NCBI GenBank assembly: GCA_963823535.1
Contig: CAWGLZ010000006.1
Location: forward strand, 1,178,001 to 1,242,000
Direction: 5' to 3'
Length of the DNA stretch: 64,000 nt
From: RPQJ01 sp963823535
GTDB lineage: Bacteria; Pseudomonadota; Gammaproteobacteria; Steroidobacterales; Steroidobacteraceae
Shown in pieces: positions 40,411 to 50,039 of the stretch (positions are counted from its first letter, which is position 1; every line of letters begins with the position of its first letter). The notes under the pieces are model-generated. The model was not told where the DNA came from and searched no databases. It saw only the letters and a program-made list of their open reading frames with translations. The translations under genes and the position numbers were made by a program.

Positions 40411-41580
40411 ATGAATCGCAAGGTCCACCGGGCGGCTGACGCCGTCCCCGTACTTCTCGTCCTGTCCTGGCTCGCCGGCTGTGGTTCCGGCAGCGAGACC
40501 GGCGGTGCGCCGCCGCCCCCCGAGGTCGTCGTGGCGACCGCCGAGCACGGAAACCTGGCCCTCGACCTCGCTTATTCGGGTCGTGCCGTCGGTTCGCGGG
40601 AGGTCGAAGTGCGCGCCCTCGTCGGCGGCATCCTGCGCGAGCGACGCTTCGAGGAAGGGCGTGCCGTGCAGCAGGGCGACGTGCTCTTCCTCATCGAGCC
40701 CGAGCCCTATCGGGTCGCCGTGGACCGTGCGCAGGCGGAATTGAACGTGGAACGCGCGCGGCTGGCGGAGGCGCGACGGCAGCGGGATCGGCTGCTCTCG
40801 TTGCTCGACCGGAACCTGGTCAGCCAGCAACAGCTCGACGAAGCGATCTCGGCGTACGAGGTCGCGGAGGCCAATACCGCGGCGGCCGGGGCGCGACTGC
40901 GTGCGGCACGGCTCGACCTGGGCTACACGGAGGTACGGGCACCGATTTCGGGCCTGACCAGCCGGGAGGTGCGCTCCGAAGGCAGCCTGGTCGAGGCGGG
41001 CGACGCATCGAGCCTGTTGACGCGCATCGTGCAGGTGGACCCGATCTACATCGAGTTCTCGCTACCGGAGACCGAGGCCGCGCTGGTCCGCTCGCGGCTG
41101 TCCCGGAAACCCCCACCGGCGGTACGCGTGGAGCTGCAGGACGGCACCGAGCACGCGCCGGCGGCCACGCTGACGTTCGTCGACAATGCCGTGGAGCCGA
41201 CGTCGGGTACGGTCCGCGCGCGCGCCGTGATGGACAATCCGCAAGGCAGCCTGGTCCCGGGCCAGTTCGTCCGGGCGCACGTGGAAGGCGTCGAGATCGC
41301 AGGCGCCACCACGGTGCCACGGCGGGCCGTCATGACGAGTGCGCAGGGCAGCTTCGTCTGGCGGGTCGGGGACGGCGACGTCGTCGACCTGCGGCCGGTG
41401 AGGCTCGACGGCACGGTCGGGGACCGCGCACTCGTCGCCGAGGGCCTGACCGGCGGAGAGCGCGTCATCGTCGAAGGCGTGCTCAAGGTCCAGCCGGGCG
41501 TGAAGGTGACGATCGCCGCTCCGCAGGCGCCCGCCGGCGAGCCGCAGGCGCCGGCGGCCGAGGCCGGGGCCGCGCAGTGA
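40411..41580 (+). CDS. RND efflux pump periplasmic adaptor, lipoprotein
   Basis: 389 aa from ATG 40411 (GGAGGGGCACTC upstream). Lipobox LAGC with C24, so anchored to the inner membrane. Adaptor domains in order: barrel-sandwich hybrid start (VEVRALVGGILRERRFEEG), coiled hairpin (residues ~100-170), and beta-barrel part (YTEVRAPISGLTSREV; VDPIYIEFSLPETEA) with the end region VLKVQPGVKVTI. Members bridge the pump and an outer-membrane channel. The pump gene follows with a GTGA overlap; no outer-membrane channel gene is present. Confidence 0.94.
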   Translation: MNRKVHRAADAVPVLLVLSWLAGCGSGSETGGAPPPPEVVVATAEHGNLALDLAYSGRAVGSREVEVRALVGGILRERRFEEGRAVQQGDVLFLIEPEPYRVAVDRAQAELNVERARLAEARRQRDRLLSLLDRNLVSQQQLDEAISAYEVAEANTAAAGARLRAARLDLGYTEVRAPISGLTSREVRSEGSLVEAGDASSLLTRIVQVDPIYIEFSLPETEAALVRSRLSRKPPPAVRVELQDGTEHAPAATLTFVDNAVEPTSGTVRARAVMDNPQGSLVPGQFVRAHVEGVEIAGATTVPRRAVMTSAQGSFVWRVGDGDVVDLRPVRLDGTVGDRALVAEGLTGGERVIVEGVLKVQPGVKVTIAAPQAPAGEPQAPAAEAGAAQ

Positions 41581-44500
41581 TCTCGCACTTTTTCATCGAC
41601 CGGCCGATCTTCGCGTCGGTCCTCTCCGCCTTCATCGTCATCGCCGGCCTGGCCGCGCTGCGGGTGCTGCCGGTGGCCCAGTACCCGGACATCCTTCCGC
41701 CGGAGGTCGACCTGCAGGCGTTCTACCCGGGCGCCAACGCGGAGACGGTCGCGGAGACGGTGGCCGCACCGCTCGAGCAGGCGATCAACGGCGTGGACGA
41801 CATGCTGTACCTGCGCTCCGCAAGCGCGGGCAACGGTGCGCTCGCCATGACGATCACGTTCGCGATCGGCACCAACCCGGACCTCGCGGCGATCAACGTC
41901 AGCAACCGGGTACAGACCGCGCTGTCCCAGCTGCCCGAGGAGGTCCGTCGACAGGGCGTGAGCGTGCGCAAGCGCTCGACGTCGTTCCTGCAGATCGTGG
42001 CACTCGATTCGGAGGATCCGCGCTTCGACGCGGTGTTCATCTCGAACTACGCGCTGCTCAACGTGGTGGACGAGTTGCGGCGCATCCCCGGCGTGGGCGA
42101 CGCGCAGATCTTCGGGTCCAAGGACTACTCGATGCGCGTCTGGTTGCGGCCCGACCGCCTGGCGGAACTCGGACTCACGCCGTCCGACGTGGCCGCCGCC
42201 ATCCGCGAGCAGAATGCGCAGTTTGCCGCGGGCCGCGTGGGCGAGGAACCGATGGACGGTGATGCCGACTTCACCTTCTCGGTCACGACCCTCGGGCGCC
42301 TGGCCGAGCCGGAGCAGTTCGAGCAGATCATCGTGCGCACGACGGCGTCGGGCGGCATCGTACGACTCGGCGACGTCGCGCGCGTCGAACTCGGTTCGCG
42401 CGAATACAGCTTTTCCGCGGCACGCAACGGCAAGCCCACCATCCCGATCGGCATCTTCCTGAAGCCCGGCGCCAACGCGCTCGAGGTCGGAACCGACGTC
42501 AAGGCCCGCATGGCGGAACTCGAGCGGGCGTTCCCCGCGGGACTGCAGTGGTCGATTCCCTACGACACGACGGTGTACGTCAAGGTGTCGATCGTCGAGG
42601 TCGTCAAGACGCTCGCCGAGGCCATGCTGCTGGTGTTCGCCGTCGTCTTCCTGTTTCTGCAGAACTGGCGGGCGACGATCATCCCGATGCTGGCGGTGCC
42701 GGTCTCGCTGATCGGGACGTTCGCCGCGATGCTGCTGCTCGGGTTCTCCGTCAATACGCTCACGCTCTTCGGCATGGTGCTCGCGATCGGCATCGTGGTC
42801 GACGACGCGATCGTCGTGCTCGAGAACGTCGAGCGGATCATGGCGAGCGAGGGACTGTCGCCGCGCGACGCGACGGTCAAGGCGATGGAGCAGGTCACGC
42901 GACCGGTGATCGCCATCGTGTTCGTGCTGACCGCCGTGTTTCTCCCGGTGGCGTTCCTCGGCGGCCTCGTCGGCGAGATGTACCGCCAGTTCGCCATCAC
43001 GATCGCCGTGTCCGTGGCGATTTCCGGTTTCGTCGCGCTCACGCTGACGCCGGCGCTGTGCGCGGCCGTGCTGCGCCGCGAGGACGTGGTGAGCCACGGC
43101 CTGCTGCACCACTTCGAGGACTGGTTCGCCCGCATGACCGGGCGCTACGCGCGGGGCGTGGCGTTCATGCTGCGGCACAGCATGCTGGCCTTCGTGCTGT
43201 TCGGGGTCATGCTCGTCGCCATCTTCGTGCTGGTCCGCAGCGTACCGGCGGCGCTCGCGCCGGCGGAGGACCAGGGCTACGTCATGGTGATCCCGATCCT
43301 GCAGGATGCCGCCTCGCTGCCACGCACCGAGAAGGTGAACGAGCGCCTCACCGAGGCACTGCTGGCGCATCCCGCCGTGAGCGAGGTGATGACCTTCTCG
43401 GGCCTGGACGTGCTGACCTTCACGCTGCGCACCAACACCGGCATCGCCTGGGTGAACCTGAAGGACTGGCGCGAGCGCGCCTCGGAGGAACTCTCGGCCA
43501 AGGGCGTCGCCGGGTACATCTTCGGTGTCGGCATGCAGGTCAAGGATGCCTTCGTCCTCGCCTTCGAGCCGCCGCCCATCGAGGGACTGAGCATGACGGG
43601 GGGGTTCGACGGCTTCGTCCAGTCGAAAGTGGGCAGCGACTACAGGGCCCTCGAGGCGGCGGTGCAGGCCCTGGTGGCGGCTGCGAACCAGCGTCCCGAG
43701 CTCGCGGGGGTCACGACCAGCTACTCGGCGAGCGTCCCACAGATCCGCATCGACCTCGACCGCGAGAAGGCCAAGCTGCTCGGCGTGAACGTCTCTGAGG
43801 TATTCGAGACCCTGCAGAGCACGTTTGGTGCGCTGTACGTCAACGACTTCAATCGGGCTGGCCGGGTCTTCAGGGTGCATCTGCAGTCCGAGGCGGAGTT
43901 CCGCGCCCATCCAGACGACATCCGCGACGTCTACGTGCGCACGGGCAGCGGCGAGATGATGCCGCTCACCGCGCTGGTGACCATCCGCGAGGTCACCGGA
44001 CCGGAGGTCATCGAACGTTACAACGTGTTCCCCTCGGCGAAGATCCTCGGGGGCCCGGCACCGGGGTACAGTTCCGGGCAGGCGCTCGAGGTGATGGAGC
44101 AGGTCGCCGCCGAAGCGTTGCCGGACGGCTATACGCTCGCGTGGACCGGCACCTCGTTCCAGGAAAAGGCCACGGGCGGGGCTTCACGGAGTGTGTTCCT
44201 GGTGGGCGTCGTGATGGTGTTCCTGGTGCTCGCCGCCCAGTACGAGCGATGGACGCTGCCGATCGCGGTGATCCTCGCCGTGCCGTTTGCCGTGTTCGGC
44301 GCGCTGCTGGCGGTCTTCCTGCGTGGACTCGAGAACGACATCTACTTCCAGATCGGCCTCGTGACGCTGGTCGGCCTCGCCTCCAAGAACGCGATCCTCA
44401 TCGTCGAGTTCGCCACGCACAAGGTGCAGGAGGGAATGTCGCTGGTGGATGCGGCGGTGGAGGGTGCGCGCCTGCGCTTCCGGCCGATCGTGATGACGTC

Positions 44501-44684
44501 GCTGGCGTTCATCTTCGGCGTGCTGCCGCTCGCGATCAGCTCGGGCGCGGGTGCGGCCAGCCGGCACTCGATCGGCACCGGCGTCATCGGCGGCATGCTG
44601 GCGGCGACCTTCATCGCGACGTTCTTCGTGCCGGTGTTCTTCTGCTGGGTCGCCGCGTGGGGGCGACGGTCGAGCGAACGATGA
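41577..44684 (+). CDS. RND multidrug/surfactant efflux permease (HAE1/AcrB type)
   Basis: 1035 aa from GTG 41577, overlapping the adaptor stop. Full-length hydrophobic-amphiphilic exporter: FFIDRPIFASVLSAFI at the start, the proton-relay Asp pair in TM4 (GIVVDDAIVVLENVERI), the porter motif VTPALCAAVLRRE-like region (LTLTPALCAAVLRR) and the C-terminal GLASKNAILIVEF. Twelve membrane helices and two large periplasmic loops are visible. Extrudes toxic amphiphiles using the proton gradient. Its TGA overlaps the next ATG (ATGA), linking it to an alkyl sulfatase. Confidence 0.96.
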   Translation: MISHFFIDRPIFASVLSAFIVIAGLAALRVLPVAQYPDILPPEVDLQAFYPGANAETVAETVAAPLEQAINGVDDMLYLRSASAGNGALAMTITFAIGTNPDLAAINVSNRVQTALSQLPEEVRRQGVSVRKRSTSFLQIVALDSEDPRFDAVFISNYALLNVVDELRRIPGVGDAQIFGSKDYSMRVWLRPDRLAELGLTPSDVAAAIREQNAQFAAGRVGEEPMDGDADFTFSVTTLGRLAEPEQFEQIIVRTTASGGIVRLGDVARVELGSREYSFSAARNGKPTIPIGIFLKPGANALEVGTDVKARMAELERAFPAGLQWSIPYDTTVYVKVSIVEVVKTLAEAMLLVFAVVFLFLQNWRATIIPMLAVPVSLIGTFAAMLLLGFSVNTLTLFGMVLAIGIVVDDAIVVLENVERIMASEGLSPRDATVKAMEQVTRPVIAIVFVLTAVFLPVAFLGGLVGEMYRQFAITIAVSVAISGFVALTLTPALCAAVLRREDVVSHGLLHHFEDWFARMTGRYARGVAFMLRHSMLAFVLFGVMLVAIFVLVRSVPAALAPAEDQGYVMVIPILQDAASLPRTEKVNERLTEALLAHPAVSEVMTFSGLDVLTFTLRTNTGIAWVNLKDWRERASEELSAKGVAGYIFGVGMQVKDAFVLAFEPPPIEGLSMTGGFDGFVQSKVGSDYRALEAAVQALVAAANQRPELAGVTTSYSASVPQIRIDLDREKAKLLGVNVSEVFETLQSTFGALYVNDFNRAGRVFRVHLQSEAEFRAHPDDIRDVYVRTGSGEMMPLTALVTIREVTGPEVIERYNVFPSAKILGGPAPGYSSGQALEVMEQVAAEALPDGYTLAWTGTSFQEKATGGASRSVFLVGVVMVFLVLAAQYERWTLPIAVILAVPFAVFGALLAVFLRGLENDIYFQIGLVTLVGLASKNAILIVEFATHKVQEGMSLVDAAVEGARLRFRPIVMTSLAFIFGVLPLAISSGAGAASRHSIGTGVIGGMLAATFIATFFVPVFFCWVAAWGRRSSER

Positions 44685-46671
44685 CCGGGGTGGCGTCGCG
44701 CGTGCGGCGCAGCCTGGCCGTGCCGCTGGCCGTGACCTGGCCGGTCCGCTGCTGCTGGCCGCCTGCGGCGGCTCCTCGGGCAGCGACGGTGCCGCGGCCC
44801 GGGGCGCTACGCCGCAGACGGTGCGGGCGAACCAGGCGGTCGCGGCCGCCCTCCCGCTGTCCGATCCGCAGGACTTCGAGGACGCGCGGCGCGGCTTCAT
44901 CGCCGTGGACCGGCCGCTGGTCGCGGCGGGTTCGCATGGCATCGAGTCCTGGAACATGGACGCCTACGCATTCGTCACGGGCGAGTCGCCGGACACGGTG
45001 AACCCGAGCCTGTGGCGGCAGGCGAAGCTCAATTCCATCGGTGGACTCTTCGAGGTCGTGCCGGGCATCCACCAGGTGCGTGGCTACGACCTCTCGAACA
45101 TGACGCTGGTCCAGGGACGCACGGGCTGGATCGTCGTGGATCCACTCACGGTCGCGGAAACGGCGGCCGCGGCCATCGCCCTCGCACGCCGGCATCTCGG
45201 CGACCAGCCTGTCTCGGGAGTGATCTTCACCCACAGCCACGTCGATCACTTCGGCGGCGTCGACGGCGTGTTGCCGCCGGGTGTCACGTCGGTGCCGATC
45301 GTGGCGCCGGCGGGGTTCATGGACGAGGCCACCAGCGAGAACGTGCTGGCGGGCATCGCCATGGGCCGCCGCGCGCTCTACATGTACGGCACGGCGCTGC
45401 CAGCCAGTGCCACGGGTCATGTGGATACCGGCCTCGGCAAGGGCGTGCCGCACGGTACGGTTGGCATCCGCGAACCGACCATGCTCGTCGATCACACGCC
45501 GCAGGAACTGGACATCGACGGCGTGCGCTTCGTCTTCCAGTACGCGCCGGAGTCCGAGGCGCCCGCCTCGCTGAGCTTCTACCTCCCCGACCACAAGGCC
45601 TGGGGCGGTGCGGACCTCGCGCCGCACGGGCTGCACAACCTCTACACGCTGCGGGGCACCAAGGTACGGGACGCGGTTGAATGGAGCGGACATCTCGACC
45701 GCGCCATCGATCTGTTCGGCGAGATGGAGGTCATGTTCGGTGGCCACCAGTGGCCCATCTGGGGCAATGCCCGGGTGCTCGATCACCTGCGGTCCCAGCG
45801 CGATGCCTATCGCTACATTCACGACCAGACCCTGCGACTCGCCAACAGGGGCTACACGTCAAGGGAGATCGCCGAGCAGCTGGAACTGCCCGCGGGACTC
45901 CGGGACCGTTTCGACGTGCGCGACTACTACGGGACGGTGCGGCACAACTCCAAGGCCGTGTACCAGGCTTACTTCGGCTGGTACGACGCCAATCCCGCGA
46001 ACCTCGATCCCCTGCCACCGGTCGAGGCGGCCGCGAAATATGTCGCGGCGATGGGCGGCGCGGACAAGGTGCTCGCCCTCGCGCAGGATGCGCACGACTC
46101 GGGTGACGACCGCTGGGCGGCGATGCTGCTCGATCACCTGGTGTTCGCCGAGCCGTCGCACGCGGGTGCCAGGGCGCTGCTGGCCGCCGTCTACGAGCAG
46201 CTCGGCTATCGGGCGGAAAGCGGACCGTGGCGCGATGCCTACCTGAGCGGGGCGCTGGAACTGCGTGACGGCGTCCAGGGCACGGCCGTCGATCCCACAC
46301 GGGCGGTCGGATTGCTGCTCAATACGCCGGTCGCGCGGTTCCTCGACTCCATGGCCGTGCGCCTCGACGGGCCCGCAGCCGATGGCAAGCGCATGAAGTT
46401 CAACTTCGTGTTCACCGATGTCGGTGAGACTCACGTGCTCGAACTCGAGAACGCCGTGCTGCACCACCGCGAGGCCGACGTGGTGACCGACGCGGACGCC
46501 ACGGTCCGGCTGACGCGCGAGCTGCTCGTCAGGCTCGGCGTGGGCCAGGCGGGACTCAAGGAACTCGTGATGTCGGACGACCTCGAGGTCGAGGGCAGCC
46601 GGCTCAAGTTGCTTGCGTTCCTGTCGCTGCTGGACAAGCCCGACGGCCGCTTTCCGATCGTCACGCCGTGA
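44681..46671 (+). CDS. Alkyl sulfatase-like lipoprotein with an apparent frameshift in its signal peptide
   Basis: The coupled ATG 44681 starts a basic n-region (MTGVASRVRRSLAVPLAV), but the continuing hydrophobic part LAGPLLLAAC (lipobox Cys codon 44764-44766) and the whole enzyme are one base out of that frame; the shift falls near 44735-44737. No ATG, GTG or TTG occurs in the enzyme frame between 44680 and the lipobox. The enzyme frame has THSHVDHFGG, SEAPAS, GGHQWPIWG and a C-terminal SCP2-like domain, so it is an SdsA1-type MBL hydrolase. The acidic ligand that is AEN in the first copy reads ADL here. Read through one missing base it would be an intact ~660 aa lipoprotein. Confidence 0.75.
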
Positions 46672-46786
46672 GCCCGGCATCTCGGAATCTGCGGACGGAT
46701 GCGCGGACGTCGAGACGGTAGGCTTTGGCGTACGGGTCGAGCACGATCCCGGTGCGGGTCGCGAACCGATCCGCCAAGGAGTGACC

Positions 46787-47401
46787 ATGCTGACGCTCTA
46801 CTGGTTCTGGTCGTTCAACCCCCAGAAGGCGCGACTCGCGCTCGAGGAGCTGGGACTCGAGTACTCGCTGGTGACCGTGGACCTTGCACGGGCCGGCCAG
46901 CACTCCGAGCTGGTGGGTGAACTCAATCCGAACCGAAAGGTGCCGATCCTCACCGCGGGACCGTTTTCGCTCTGGGAATCGAACGCGATCCTGACCTATC
47001 TCGGCGAACGTACGGGGCAGCTCTGGCCTGGTGACGCCGAAGGAAAAGGACAGGCTGCCAAGTGGCTCTTCTTCGAGTCGCGGCACCTGTCGGAGCCGAT
47101 CGGCGAACTGTGGTTCAACGGTTACGTCGCGAGGCTCATGAAGCGGACGCCGGATACGCTGGCGCTCGAGCGGGGCGAGAAGAAGGGTGCGGCCAGCCTG
47201 TCGATCGTCAATGACCACCTCGCGGAACACGAGTGGATGCTCGGCGAGCACTACTCGCTGGTCGATTGCTGCTACGGGCCGATGTTCGATGCGCTGGCGC
47301 TCGCCGGCGAGTACATCGAGCCCTATCCGGCGATCAAGGCCTTTCTCGGCAGGATCCGCGAGCGCAAGGCCTGGAAGGCCTGCGCCTTCAGGTCGACGTA
47401 G
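46787..47401 (+). CDS. Glutathione S-transferase family protein
   Basis: 204 aa from ATG 46787 with CAAGGAGTGACC upstream. N-terminal thioredoxin-like domain (residues 1-80) with NPNRKVPILTAGPFSLWESN, the cis-Pro and the ES glutathione-binding pair; alpha-helical C-terminal domain with WLFFESRHLSEPIG and EYIEPYPAIKAFLGRI. Conjugates glutathione or reduces electrophiles; substrate not predictable. Its 3' end overlaps the convergent GGDEF-EAL gene by 14 bases. Follows the sulfatase gene by 115 bases on the same strand. Confidence 0.92.
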   Translation: MLTLYWFWSFNPQKARLALEELGLEYSLVTVDLARAGQHSELVGELNPNRKVPILTAGPFSLWESNAILTYLGERTGQLWPGDAEGKGQAAKWLFFESRHLSEPIGELWFNGYVARLMKRTPDTLALERGEKKGAASLSIVNDHLAEHEWMLGEHYSLVDCCYGPMFDALALAGEYIEPYPAIKAFLGRIRERKAWKACAFRST

Positions 47402-50039
47402 CCGCCCCGCCCGCCGGGGGCCGCCGCCGCAGGCGGCGGATCGTGCCGTCCAGGTCGCCCGGCAGGGGCGCGAGGCGACCGCGCTCCGCGGTCGCGAGCA
47501 GCGCGCGAATGCGCGGACCCATGTTGCGCACGATCTCGAGGATGCTGTCCGCGTCGGTGGGGCGGGCGATCAGGAAGCCCTGCACGTTGACGTCGCCGCT
47601 CGCCGAGAGGAAATCGAGCTGGCTCGGCCGCTCCACGCCCTCGATCGTCACCTGCAGGCCGAGGCTGCGGCTCAGGGCGATGATGGAGTTGGCGATCGAG
47701 GCGGCCCGCGGGTTCGAGTCCACCTCGGCGAGCACGCTGCGATCGAGCTTGACCCGGCTCAGCGGCAACTGCTCCAGCGAGGTGAGCGAGGAATAGCCGG
47801 TGCCGAAGTCGTCGAGCGCAGTCGCGATGCCGAGGAGCCGCAGGGCCCGCAGCGTCTCGACGGTGATGGCGCCGGTCTGCAGCATGTTCTCGGTCAGCTC
47901 GAGCTCGATGGCGTCGGGTGGCAGTCCGTGGCGCGCGAGCAGCCGCTCGAAGTCGCCGATGAAGTCTCCGGACATGAACTGCTGCGCCGACACGTTGATC
48001 GCGACGCGGGCATTCGCCCAGCCCGCATCGCGCCAGGCGCGAACGTCGCGGGCCGCCTGCTCCAGGATCCAGTCGTTCAGGTCGAGCATCAGACCCGACT
48101 GCTCCGCGATGCTGATGAACTCGCCGGCCGAGACGATGACCGAGTCGCTCTGCTTCCAGCGCAGCAGCGCCTCCACTCCGGTGGCCTCGAGCCGACCGAG
48201 GCACACCTGCGGCTGGTAGTGCAGCACGAACTCCCCGGCGTCGATGGCCCGGCGCAGGGCCTGCTCGACACGGAAGCGGTTCGACGCCGCCACCAGCAGC
48301 GCGGGGTCGTAGGTGCAGAGCCGGTTGCGGCCGAGTTCCTTGGCGCGGAACAGGGCGGCGTCCGCCGCGCGCAGCAGCGAGGCAGCGTCGCCGCCATGGT
48401 CGGGGAAGACGGCCGCACCGCAGCTCACGCCGACGGCGATCTCGCGGCGGTCCACGTGCAGCGGCCGCTGGAACTGGCTGACCAGCGTCTCGGCACGGGA
48501 CTCGATCTCGACGATGGAGCCCGAGAACGGGAACACGAGCGTGAACTCGTCGCCGCCAAGCCGGGCGATGAAGCCGCCCTCGCCGGTCAGCAGGCGCAGT
48601 CGGTCACCGATCTCGGTCAGCACTCGGTCGCCGAACTCGTGCCCGAGGCTGTCGTTGACGGTCTTGAAGTTGTCGAGGTCGAGGAACAGCACGGCAATCC
48701 GCTCGCCCCGCACCGTCGCCTCCGCGATGCGGTCGCTCAGGTACTGGAACAGCTGTCGGCGGTTCGGCAGGTTGGTGAGCGGGTCGTGGTCGGCGAGGTG
48801 TCGCAGCTGCTGCGTCCGCTCGGTCACGCGCTGCTCGAGCTGCGCCTGGTAGCTGCGCACCTCGCGCTCTGCGCTGTCGAGTTCAGCCGCCATCTGGTTG
48901 AAGGCGCGCGCCAGTGCATCGACCTCGCTCGCGCCGCCGCGACGCACGCGCGTCGAGAGGTCCCCCGCCGCCAGCCGCCGCGCACCGGCGGTGAGGCGGC
49001 GAATCGGCCACGTGATCAGGATCGCCGTAATCGCGAGCACCAGCAGGGCGGCGAGGATCGCCTTGGCCGTGGCGTCGGTGACGTCCTGCTCCGCGCGCTG
49101 CAGGGCCGACGTGGCCGATGCCGTGGCGTCCGCGAACCGGCTCCAGGCCGGGACTTCGTACTGCTCGCGAATCCTGTTCGCCAGCGCCTCCCCGGCGAGG
49201 GTGAACTCCGCACGCCCCGCGTCCATTTCAGTGCGCAGCGAGTGGGACGATCGCCTCAGGCGTACCGCCGTGTCGAAGTCCTCCTGCACCAGCGCCAGCC
49301 ACGCCACGCCCGGCGACTGGCGCAGCTCCTCGTCGTGCATCGCGAGCACCTTGCGGAACCGGGCCTCGCCCCGCGTTTCCCGCAGGGCCTGTGCCGATTC
49401 GAGGTCGGGTTCGTGGAGCGCGTCCGTGCGCGCCGCGTCGAGCGCGGTCGCGAGTTCCTGCATGGCCGGTCGCGTCAGGACGGTCTCGCCGACGCGAACG
49501 CCTGCGCTGCCGCCCGCGCTGACGCGCCGCGTGAGTTCCTGGTACACCTTCTCCAGCTTCCCGAGCGACGCCCGTCTCGCCTGTCGCAGGCCCGCGAGCC
49601 GGAATCCCAGCGCCTGATGCTCGGCGATGTCGGCGCCGAGGGGGCGGTCCTGCGTGGTGTCGTCGTCGGCATCAGGCGCATGGTTGAAGCCGTTCGACAG
49701 CCGTTCGCCCGCCGCCACCATCACGGCACGGTTCTCCTCGGAATCGGTGCCGAGGAACGCCAGCACGGCGCGGTCGAATGTGGCCGCGCTCTCGCCGAGT
49801 TCGCGGGCCGTGCGGGTCAGCGGCTCGATCGCGCCTTGCACCCGCACCAGTTCGTCGGTGGCGACGCGGGTGCCGTGCTTCGCGAGCAGGCTTCCGGTCA
49901 CGAACGCGGCAATGACGAGTGCAAAGCCCATCACCAGCCACAACGCGATCGACAGGCCGAATCCACGCGGCTGCCGCTCGTCGAGCCGCCTGCGCGAGGC
50001 ACCCGTCACGACGACGCTTGAATCCGCTTCGCCGGTCAC
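47388..50039 (-). CDS. Membrane GGDEF-EAL cyclic-di-GMP protein with HAMP domain
   Basis: 883 aa from GTG 50039, overlapping the gltD stop as GTGA. One membrane helix near residues 30-55 (LSIALWLVMGFALVIAAF), a ~280-residue periplasmic sensor part, a second helix (LAALLVLAITAILITW), HAMP (IRRLTAGARRLAAGDLS), then GGDEF with intact signature (ARLGGDEFTLVF) but no RxxD inhibitory site five residues before it. The EAL domain has ATGVEALLRW, AINVSAQQF and ALDDFGTGYSS, so it too looks active. It could both make and break c-di-GMP. It is coupled to the GOGAT operon. Confidence 0.93.
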   Translation of the reverse strand: MTGEADSSVVVTGASRRRLDERQPRGFGLSIALWLVMGFALVIAAFVTGSLLAKHGTRVATDELVRVQGAIEPLTRTARELGESAATFDRAVLAFLGTDSEENRAVMVAAGERLSNGFNHAPDADDDTTQDRPLGADIAEHQALGFRLAGLRQARRASLGKLEKVYQELTRRVSAGGSAGVRVGETVLTRPAMQELATALDAARTDALHEPDLESAQALRETRGEARFRKVLAMHDEELRQSPGVAWLALVQEDFDTAVRLRRSSHSLRTEMDAGRAEFTLAGEALANRIREQYEVPAWSRFADATASATSALQRAEQDVTDATAKAILAALLVLAITAILITWPIRRLTAGARRLAAGDLSTRVRRGGASEVDALARAFNQMAAELDSAEREVRSYQAQLEQRVTERTQQLRHLADHDPLTNLPNRRQLFQYLSDRIAEATVRGERIAVLFLDLDNFKTVNDSLGHEFGDRVLTEIGDRLRLLTGEGGFIARLGGDEFTLVFPFSGSIVEIESRAETLVSQFQRPLHVDRREIAVGVSCGAAVFPDHGGDAASLLRAADAALFRAKELGRNRLCTYDPALLVAASNRFRVEQALRRAIDAGEFVLHYQPQVCLGRLEATGVEALLRWKQSDSVIVSAGEFISIAEQSGLMLDLNDWILEQAARDVRAWRDAGWANARVAINVSAQQFMSGDFIGDFERLLARHGLPPDAIELELTENMLQTGAITVETLRALRLLGIATALDDFGTGYSSLTSLEQLPLSRVKLDRSVLAEVDSNPRAASIANSIIALSRSLGLQVTIEGVERPSQLDFLSASGDVNVQGFLIARPTDADSILEIVRNMGPRIRALLATAERGRLAPLPGDLDGTIRRLRRRPPAGGAATST

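Noticed and set aside
41046..43910. 954-codon minus-strand frame opposite the RND genes
   Set aside because: Extremely His/Asp/Arg rich and patternless; the plus strand encodes an intact RND pump with its Asp pair.
47187..50021. 944-codon plus-strand frame opposite the GGDEF-EAL gene
   Set aside because: Biased composition and overlap with a clear GGDEF-EAL protein show that it is a shadow.
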